Source: Maribacter sp. (lineage in GTDB: Bacteria; Bacteroidota; Bacteroidia; Flavobacteriales; Flavobacteriaceae). From it: a stretch of 5,144 nucleotides of DNA. The stretch spans positions 1 through 5,144 of the forward strand of contig QILY01000295.1 in the NCBI GenBank assembly GCA_003232155.1, given 5' to 3'. This document shows positions 1 to 5,144 of this stretch, in pieces (position 1 is the first letter of the stretch; each line of letters starts with the position of its first letter). A program made the position numbers and the translations under genes. The notes beneath the pieces are model-generated. The model did no database searches and was not told the origin of the DNA. It saw nothing but the letters and a program-made list of their open reading frames with translations.

Positions 1-1302
1 GAAATTAATGGCAAAGGCTTTTTTACCGATTCTTCCAGAATTAATGTAGCCACAATACCCGTTGATACCATTGCCCAAAAAATGTTCGACATTAAACCCT
101 TAATGGTAGTCGAAAAAAGCAATTCTAAATTGTGGAGGATTATCTTGGGCGGCCTTCTGTTTTTAGCCATTTTAGGCGGACTCCTATACTGGTTTGTATT
201 TCGAAAAAAACCACTGTCCGAAGAAGAAAAAGTAGCTTTGTTACTACCTTACGATAGAGCTTTACTAGACTTGAAGCAACTAGAAAATTCGAGATACCTT
301 ATTCAAGACGAATACAAAAAATACTATTCTGAACTTACTGATATTGTACGTTCGTATCTAGAAGAAGATGTACATGTATCTGCTCTAGAAAGTACTACGG
401 ATCAATTGATCGATAAGTTAGAAATGATGAGCGATGCCGGAGAACTAGAATTGGATAAAGAAACTATTTCACAGTTCAAAAGAATTTTACAAACGGCCGA
501 TTTGGTGAAATTTGCCAAATCAAAGCCCGAAACATCAGTTGCCGAGCAAGATCGCAGGGCCATCGAAGATATTGTAATAAAAACCCATGATGCATTGCCC
601 GAGCCTACTGAAGAAGAATTGATGCAGCAGGCAGAATACCAAGAAGAATTAGAACGCAAAAAAGAGCGTAAAAAATGGTACTTGGCGGGTGGTATAACTG
701 CAGGTGCTTTCGTTTGTGCCATTGTATTTGCACTGGTATATTTTGGGCCAAAATACGCTTGGGACACCGTAACAAGAAACCCGACAAAAATTCTTTTGGA
801 AGGCGATTGGGTATCCAGTTCATATGGCTTCCCCCCAATTACTCTTGAGACACCTGAAGTATTGGTTCGGCAAGAATCAAAATTCACCCCAGAAATGAAG
901 GCTACTATCAAAGAACTACAAGTTTTCGCCTATAGAAATTCTGACAATACATTTACAACAAGTACCTTATCAACCTCATATACCAAACCTGAAGAACCAG
1001 ACTTTGAAAAAACGCTAGAATCTTTTCTGAAAGGGTTTGAAGAAAGAGGGGTTAAAAATATAATTGTAAAGCAAGAAGAGTACACCTCGATCTCAGGGGT
1101 AAAAGGGGTAAAAGTATATGGTAGCGGAAAATTTCCGATGGGAGAATCCAAAGAAATGTTAAGAGGGAAGTATAGCATTTTACTTTTTGGAGGGCCAGGT
1201 TTTCAACAACAAGTGGTACTCACTTGGTTAGACGGAGATACTTATGCAGAAGAAATCGCCAACCGCATTTTAACAACGGTAGAGGTTAAAACTGAATTAT
1301 AA
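1..1302 (+). CDS. Bat-operon membrane protein upstream of batA (5' partial, uncharacterised)
   Basis: The frame is open from base 1 to the TAA at 1300-1302 (433 visible codons), so the gene starts upstream; the ATG at 82 is an internal Met that falls just before the first membrane segment. The visible order is: a periplasmic tail (about codons 1-42), a hydrophobic segment at about bases 133-201 (WRIILGGLLFLAILGGLLYW), a charged helical domain at about 202-675, a second hydrophobic segment at about 679-744, and a C-terminal alpha/beta domain of about 180 residues. Basic residues after segment 1 (RKK) and before segment 2 (ERKKERKK) put the helical domain in the cytoplasm and both ends in the periplasm. 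The helical part contains a pattern like that of DUF4381-type proteins from MoxR/VWA operons (LPYDRALLDL, then YYSELTDIVRSYLEE, then ALESTTDQLIDKL). This resemblance is from memory, not a search. It probably links the cytoplasmic ATPase side to BatA/BatB. The stop overlaps the batA start. Location in a bat operon is secure; function is unknown. Confidence 0.85.
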   Translation, partial: EINGKGFFTDSSRINVATIPVDTIAQKMFDIKPLMVVEKSNSKLWRIILGGLLFLAILGGLLYWFVFRKKPLSEEEKVALLLPYDRALLDLKQLENSRYLIQDEYKKYYSELTDIVRSYLEEDVHVSALESTTDQLIDKLEMMSDAGELELDKETISQFKRILQTADLVKFAKSKPETSVAEQDRRAIEDIVIKTHDALPEPTEEELMQQAEYQEELERKKERKKWYLAGGITAGAFVCAIVFALVYFGPKYAWDTVTRNPTKILLEGDWVSSSYGFPPITLETPEVLVRQESKFTPEMKATIKELQVFAYRNSDNTFTTSTLSTSYTKPEEPDFEKTLESFLKGFEERGVKNIIVKQEEYTSISGVKGVKVYGSGKFPMGESKEMLRGKYSILLFGGPGFQQQVVLTWLDGDTYAEEIANRILTTVEVKTEL

Positions 1303-1304
1303 TG
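1300..1304 (+). promoter_or_regulatory. TAATG stop-start overlap coupling the first gene to batA
   Basis: The TAA stop of the upstream gene and the ATG of batA share the base at 1302. The sequence in front (gttaaaactgaattat) is A-rich and has no Shine-Dalgarno core. Weak A-rich leaders are normal in Bacteroidota, so reinitiation by terminating ribosomes is a plausible way to hold the two products in a fixed ratio. The overlap is seen directly; coupling is inferred. Confidence 0.6.
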
Positions 1305-2300
1305 TTTGAGAATATACAATTTGCGAACCCAGATTTTTTTTGGTTGCTATTACTGCTTCCACTGGCCGTGCTATGGTATTTTTTTAAACGCAAAGAGCAA
1401 TCAGCATCGCTCAAGATATCAAGTATTCAGGGCTTTGCCAAAGAAGGTATTCTACCTAAATTAAAACCGGTATTGTTTATACTCAGGTTATTGGCATTGG
1501 CAGCAGTTATTACAGCTCTGGCCCGTCCGCAGACCAAAGATGTATCTACCAGAACCAAAACTACTGAAGGTATTGATATTGTAATGGCTATTGATGTGTC
1601 TTCAAGTATGTTGGCCCGAGATTTAAAACCTAACCGATTATCTGCTTTGAAAGAGGTAGCTGCCGATTTTATCAAAAAACGCCCCAATGATCGTATTGGC
1701 CTTGTGGCATACGCCGGTGAAGCCTATACAAAAACACCTATTACCAGTGACAAATCTATCGTGTTGAGTGCGCTTAGAGAAATCTCTTATGGACTGTTGA
1801 ATGACGGTACCGCTATAGGTATGGGGCTGGCCACATCGGTCAACCGTTTAAAAGAAAGTAAGGCCGTAAGTAAAATTATCATCCTACTTACCGATGGGGT
1901 CAATAATTCTGGTTTTATTGAACCGCAGACCGCAGCTGATCTCGCCATTGAATTTGATATTAAAACATATACCATAGGATTGGGCACAAACGGCAATGCC
2001 CTATCGCCCATTGCCTACAATGCCGATGGGTCTTTCAGATATGGTATGCGTCAGGTCGAAATTGATGAGGAGTTGCTAAAAGATATTGCCAAGCTTACCG
2101 GAGGAAAATATTTTAGAGCGACCAACAATGAAAAACTGGAAGCCATTTATGATGAGATCAATAAATTAGAAAAAACCGAAATAGAAGAGTTCAAATATAC
2201 CCGATACGAAGAAAAATTCCGCCCATGGGTACTTTTAGCTCTAGGGTTATTATTATTGGAATGGCTTTTGAGAAATAGCTTATTTAGAAGTTTTATATAA
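1302..2300 (+). CDS. batA: BatA, membrane-anchored VWA-domain protein
   Basis: This is a 332-residue protein, the usual size for BatA. Hydrophobic segments lie at about residues 11-28 and 55-75, followed by a VWA domain (about 90-290) and a C-terminal membrane segment (about 308-325). The divalent metal (MIDAS) site is complete: D98-x-S100-x-S102 in AIDVSSSM, T170 in NDGTAIGMG, and D198 in LLTDG. The N-terminal block that precedes the VWA domain, ending LARPQ, and the late block EIDEELLKDIAKLTGGKYF are typical of BatA. Family knowledge suggests it acts at the inner membrane with BatB and a MoxR ATPase, in a metal-dependent protein interaction whose substrate is unknown. The ATG overlaps the preceding stop by one base (TAATG), and no strong ribosome binding site is visible, which suggests translational coupling. 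An aluminium- or von Willebrand-type adhesion role is unlikely given the operon. Confidence 0.96.
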   Translation: MFENIQFANPDFFWLLLLLPLAVLWYFFKRKEQSASLKISSIQGFAKEGILPKLKPVLFILRLLALAAVITALARPQTKDVSTRTKTTEGIDIVMAIDVSSSMLARDLKPNRLSALKEVAADFIKKRPNDRIGLVAYAGEAYTKTPITSDKSIVLSALREISYGLLNDGTAIGMGLATSVNRLKESKAVSKIIILLTDGVNNSGFIEPQTAADLAIEFDIKTYTIGLGTNGNALSPIAYNADGSFRYGMRQVEIDEELLKDIAKLTGGKYFRATNNEKLEAIYDEINKLEKTEIEEFKYTRYEEKFRPWVLLALGLLLLEWLLRNSLFRSFI

Positions 2301-2303
2301 ATT

Positions 2304-3347
2304 ATGGTTCAGTTAGACGAAAAAATGTATTTCTATTTGTTGTTCATCATTCCGGTGATGACCGTCTTTTTTATATTACTTCAAATATGGAAGAAAAGAA
2401 CACAGAAAAAATTCGCCCATCTGCCATTATTAAAAAAATTGACGCCTGATAAATCAGATTTTAAATCTACTTTAAAATTCTTGTTCCTTATATTGGGACT
2501 TGCCTTTTTAACGCTCGGCTTGGTCAACCCTAAAATTGGCACGAAATTAGAAACAGTAAAACGTGAGGGAGTCGACATTGTTTTCGCAGTAGATGTTTCA
2601 AAGAGTATGTTGGCCGAAGATATTGTACCCAATCGTTTGGAAAAAGCCAAAAGATTAGTCTCTGAAATCATCAATCAACTGGCAAGTGACCGCATAGGAA
2701 TCATCGCCTATGCGGGCCAAGCATTTCCGCAATTACCAATAACCACTGATTACGGTGCGGCAAAAATGTTCTTGCAGAGTATGAATACCAATATGTTAAC
2801 GTCACAGGGTACGGCAATTGACCGAGCTATTGAATTGGCGACCACTTATTATGATGATGAAGACCAAACCAATAGAGTTTTGTTCATTATCTCTGACGGT
2901 GAAGATCATTCAGAAGGGGCAACTTTAAATATGGTTGAAAGTGCAACGGAAGAGGGTATACGAATATTTACCATTGGCGTAGGTAAAAGCAAAGGAGCTC
3001 CCATACCCATAAAAAGAAAAGGAGTGGTCGAAAGCTTAAAAAAGGATTCTCAAGGTGAGGTTGTAATAACCAAACTTAATGAAGACGTTCTACGTGATAT
3101 TGCAGAAGATGGGAATGGAGAATATATTGATGGCTCAAATACTGAAGCAGCAGTAGAGTTCATTAAAGAACAATTGAACCAGATAGATAAAAAAGAATTT
3201 GAAGCCAAGCAATTTGCAGAATTCAAAGACCAGTTTCAGTGGTTTTTGGCCGCAGGGGTATTATTCTTATTTTTAGACATCTTTGTTCTAGATAGAAAAA
3301 CCAAATGGTTGAAAAAGTTGAATTTGTTTAATGAGAAAACAGATTAA
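2304..3347 (+). CDS. batB: BatB, membrane-anchored VWA-domain protein
   Basis: This 347-residue protein is the second VWA protein and a paralogue of BatA. A hydrophobic segment at about residues 9-27 and another at about 55-74 are followed by the VWA domain (about 88-290) and a C-terminal membrane segment (about 312-330). The MIDAS residues are D97-x-S99-x-S101 (AVDVSKSM), T170 (SQGTAID) and D198 (IISDGEDH). It has the usual BatB marks: the SDGEDH block, the PIPIKRKG loop, and the stretch KKDSQGEVVITKLNEDVL near residues 246-263, which BatA replaces with a shorter loop. The ATG is three bases after the batA stop; a second in-frame Met at residue 8 (base 2325) would remove the conserved Q-L-D-E-K lead-in to the first membrane segment, so the first ATG is preferred. 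It probably pairs with BatA in the membrane. Whether the two form a hetero-oligomer here is inference. Confidence 0.96.
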   Translation: MVQLDEKMYFYLLFIIPVMTVFFILLQIWKKRTQKKFAHLPLLKKLTPDKSDFKSTLKFLFLILGLAFLTLGLVNPKIGTKLETVKREGVDIVFAVDVSKSMLAEDIVPNRLEKAKRLVSEIINQLASDRIGIIAYAGQAFPQLPITTDYGAAKMFLQSMNTNMLTSQGTAIDRAIELATTYYDDEDQTNRVLFIISDGEDHSEGATLNMVESATEEGIRIFTIGVGKSKGAPIPIKRKGVVESLKKDSQGEVVITKLNEDVLRDIAEDGNGEYIDGSNTEAAVEFIKEQLNQIDKKEFEAKQFAEFKDQFQWFLAAGVLFLFLDIFVLDRKTKWLKKLNLFNEKTD

Positions 3348-3349
3348 TC

Positions 3350-4141
3350 ATGAAAAAGGTAAAACTAACATATTTGTTACTATTAACAACTTACATTGTT
3401 TTTGCCCAAGATAATGTAAAGGAAAAGGCAGATGCATTAAACACATCAAAAAATCTTACCTGGGATGCCAACAAAGCACTTTCATCTAATGACTTTATTG
3501 GTGCAGAAGTTGATTATAGAAAAGCTATTGCCAAAAGTGGTGAAAATGTAGCGGCATCCTATAACTTAGGTAATGCCTATTATAATCAGGCTACATATGG
3601 TGAAGCCTTTGGCCGCTTTAAACAAGCAGGTGAATCGGCAACCAATAAAACAGATAAACATAGGGCATTTCACAATATGGGTAATGTTTTCATGAAGCGC
3701 AAAGAATATGAAAAGGCTGTTGAAGCTTACAAAGAAGCCTTGCGAAATGACCCTAAAGATGAGGAGACACGTTACAATCTAGCCTTGGCCAAAGAGCTCT
3801 TAAAAAAGAAGCAAGACGAACAAAAGAAAGACGATAAAAACGACGAGAACAAGGATAAAGAAGACAAAAAAGATAAAGATAAGAAAGACGAAGGCGATAA
3901 GGGCAAGGACAAAAAAGAAGATGAAAAAGAAGGTGATGGCGATAAAAAGGAAGAACAAAAAAAGCAGCCTGAAAAAGGAGATAAACCTGAGCAAAAGAAA
4001 CAGCCAAGACCTAATCAACTGTCTAAACAGCAAGTGCAGAACCTTTTAGAGGCCATGCAACAAAAAGAGAAAAAAGTACAGGAGAAAATTGATGCCAAAA
4101 AAATAAAGGGCGTTAAAATTAAAAATGAAAAAGATTGGTAA
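3350..4141 (+). CDS. batC: BatC, exported TPR protein with a charged low-complexity tail
   Basis: This 263-residue protein begins with a signal peptide: MKK, then a hydrophobic stretch, then a likely cut after A19 in VFA|QDN. Tetratricopeptide repeats follow at about residues 34-150; the clearest motifs are AASYNLGNAYYNQATYGEAF (68-87) and RAFHNMGNVFMKRKEYEKAV (105-124) followed by EAYKEALRNDP. Residues about 151-220 are almost only K, D, E, Q, G and N, probably disordered. The end, LSKQQVQNLLEAMQQKEKKV through a terminal EKDW, is a compact amphipathic block that recurs in BatC proteins. TPR domains bind other proteins, so BatC is likely the periplasmic adaptor of the Bat complex, possibly touching BatB or BatD. 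The start lies two bases after the batB stop, with an A-rich leader. The protein could be filed simply as a TPR protein, but its position and C-terminus support BatC. Confidence 0.93.
   Translation: MKKVKLTYLLLLTTYIVFAQDNVKEKADALNTSKNLTWDANKALSSNDFIGAEVDYRKAIAKSGENVAASYNLGNAYYNQATYGEAFGRFKQAGESATNKTDKHRAFHNMGNVFMKRKEYEKAVEAYKEALRNDPKDEETRYNLALAKELLKKKQDEQKKDDKNDENKDKEDKKDKDKKDEGDKGKDKKEDEKEGDGDKKEEQKKQPEKGDKPEQKKQPRPNQLSKQQVQNLLEAMQQKEKKVQEKIDAKKIKGVKIKNEKDW
3800..4015 (+). other. Purine-rich tract encoding the K/D/E/Q-rich linker of BatC
   Basis: The coding strand here is overwhelmingly A and G (for example gacaaaaaagataaagataa) and encodes about 72 residues that are nearly all charged or polar, with DKK, DKD and KED themes. 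The copies are imperfect, so this is compositionally biased sequence and not a true tandem repeat. The opposite strand is correspondingly pyrimidine-rich and shows long spurious open frames rich in Phe and Leu. The tract keeps the reading frame through to the conserved BatC C-terminus, so it is intact. The linker probably acts as a flexible, highly soluble spacer between the TPR domain and the C-terminal block. Confidence 0.85.
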
Positions 4142-4146
4142 TACCC

Positions 4147-5144
4147 ATGAGGTTTAGAAAATACATCCTTATACTTCCGTTCCTGTTTTCAGCTTTTATA
4201 TTAAAAGCTCAAGACAAGAATGCGGTTACTTTTGAGGTACGTGTAAGCAAGTCAAAGTTGGGTATCAATGAGCGATTACGGGTAGATTTTGTGATGAACA
4301 AAGATGGTGATGATTTTGCGCCTCCTAATTTTCAGGGATTTCAGGTACTCATGGGGCCTTCACAATCGATAAGTAATTCATGGATCAATGGTGTCCGCAG
4401 CTATTCAAAAAGCTATTCGTATATGCTAAAGCCTACCGCTCGCGGCACATTTACCATAAAACAAGCCTCCATTGTAATTAGCGGAAAAACGTACAAATCC
4501 CTATCGAAAAAAATAGAAGTGACCGCTGCTGTTGATAAGCCCAGCGACCAAATGACCGCTGATGATGTAGCAGATGAAAGCCTACATTTAGTAGCTGAAG
4601 TTTCAAAAACCAATCCGTATTTGAATGAAGCCGTTAGCGTAGTCTACAAATTGTATGTGAGTCCAACAATAAGTGTATCAAACTACAGACCTCTAGATAA
4701 CCCTAAGTACAACAACTTTTGGAGCCAAGACATTCCCGTTTCAAGACTTAATGCTCAAAATGGCACGTATAAGGGTAAAGCATATCGTTATGTGGTATTG
4801 AAAAGGGTAGTATTATATCCGCAGAAATCAGGAAAACTTGAAATTGAGCCTCTTTCACTAGATGTTACAGTAGATGTACCTAGCAATAAACGCGACTTTT
4901 TTGGTGGACGAATATATTCACAAACCAATACAACTGTTTCAGCAGGTAGACGCACCATTACTGTGAAAGAATTACCATTAGAAGGAAAACCAGATGATTT
5001 TAGTGGTGCCGTAGGTGATTTTGATTTTTCGGTCACCACAAGCAAAACAAATTTGAACGCTTCTGAATCATTACAGGCAAAAGTTGAAGTGACCGGAAAA
5101 GGAAACCTCATTCTATTTAAATTACCAGAACCAAACTTGCCTAG
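4147..5144 (+). CDS. batD: BatD, exported beta-rich protein (3' partial)
   Basis: The frame opens at ATG 4147, five bases after the batC stop, and stays open to the window edge (332 codons plus two bases), so the C-terminal part is missing. A signal peptide is clear: MRFRKY, a hydrophobic core, and a likely cut after A21 in LKA|QDK. The mature protein is rich in predicted beta strands, as in the BatD family (often called oxygen tolerance protein). Family-like blocks are FAPPNFQGFQVLMGPSQS with the following SWINGVRSYSKSYSY (about residues 57-92), LKPTARGTFTI, the YNNFWSQDIP segment (188-197), and ELPLEGKPDDFSGAVGDF then GKGNLILFKLPEPNLP (275-332). Complete BatD proteins usually carry a membrane segment near the C-terminus, which would lie beyond the window. 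It likely forms the large periplasmic part of the Bat assembly and may contact BatC and the VWA domains; the biochemical role is not known. Confidence 0.95.
   Translation, partial: MRFRKYILILPFLFSAFILKAQDKNAVTFEVRVSKSKLGINERLRVDFVMNKDGDDFAPPNFQGFQVLMGPSQSISNSWINGVRSYSKSYSYMLKPTARGTFTIKQASIVISGKTYKSLSKKIEVTAAVDKPSDQMTADDVADESLHLVAEVSKTNPYLNEAVSVVYKLYVSPTISVSNYRPLDNPKYNNFWSQDIPVSRLNAQNGTYKGKAYRYVVLKRVVLYPQKSGKLEIEPLSLDVTVDVPSNKRDFFGGRIYSQTNTTVSAGRRTITVKELPLEGKPDDFSGAVGDFDFSVTTSKTNLNASESLQAKVEVTGKGNLILFKLPEPNLP

Noticed and set aside
82..84. ATG at 82 as the start of the first gene.
   Set aside because: The frame is open back to base 1 with sensible protein sequence (GFFTDSSRINVATIPVDT), and this Met sits just before a membrane segment with no signal or leader of its own. 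It is an internal residue.
1096..1113. Two tandem copies of ggggtaaaa.
   Set aside because: It is an in-frame GVKGVK coding repeat with only two copies, within a protein strand region. This is too little to call a functional repeat or operator.
402..1178. Minus-strand open frames opposite the first gene.
   Set aside because: They overlap a continuous + strand frame with clear membrane topology and have no domain or start signal of their own.
3753..4033. Long minus-strand open frames across the batC linker, encoding Phe/Leu-rich hydrophobic proteins.
   Set aside because: They are the pyrimidine-rich complement of the K/D/E tract. The composition fully explains the lack of stops and the membrane-like look, and they lie opposite a well-supported gene.
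4413..5111. Minus-strand open frames opposite batD.
   Set aside because: The + strand frame from 4147 runs without a stop to the window end and matches BatD block by block; the antisense frames show no recognisable domain.
1..5144. A new defence or mobile system.
   Set aside because: All five genes fit the known Bat operon arrangement, base composition looks even apart from the batC linker, and no transposase, integrase, terminal repeat, tRNA or CRISPR repeat is visible.

Overview
The window lies inside a chromosomal operon of the Bat (Bacteroidetes aerotolerance) type. All five genes are on the + strand and only 10 bases between them are non-coding. The AT-rich coding sequence, A-rich start regions without strong Shine-Dalgarno sites, and the gene content and order point to the Bacteroidota, most likely a member of Flavobacteriia. 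Genus and species cannot be read from this sequence.

Layout: (1) bases 1-1302, the 3' part of a membrane protein gene whose true start is upstream of the window. It has a periplasmic N-terminal part, one membrane segment, a cytoplasmic helical domain, a second membrane segment and a periplasmic C-terminal domain. (2) 1302-2300, batA, a membrane-anchored von Willebrand factor A (VWA) protein. (3) 2304-3347, batB, a second VWA protein paralogous to BatA. (4) 3350-4141, batC, an exported TPR protein with a long Lys/Asp/Glu/Gln-rich tail and a conserved C-terminal end. (5) 4147 to the window end, batD, a secreted or membrane-anchored beta-rich protein cut off by the window edge. There is no intergenic stretch of any length, and I see no RNA gene, mobile element, CRISPR array, internal promoter or terminator.

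How they work together: in Bacteroidota such operons usually begin with a MoxR-type AAA+ ATPase and a DUF58 protein, which would lie upstream, and often continue with batE, which would lie downstream. The prevailing model is that the MoxR ATPase works with VWA proteins as a chaperone or metal-insertion type machine. BatA and BatB would form the metal-binding membrane platform, and BatC and BatD the periplasmic protein-protein interaction parts. The substrate is not established. The system was first linked to aerotolerance in Bacteroides fragilis, but a direct role in oxidative defence has been questioned.

The operon is a known type. The least understood parts are the first gene and the two ends of BatC. 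Both VWA proteins keep a complete MIDAS metal site, and all five frames are intact within the window, so the locus looks functional.
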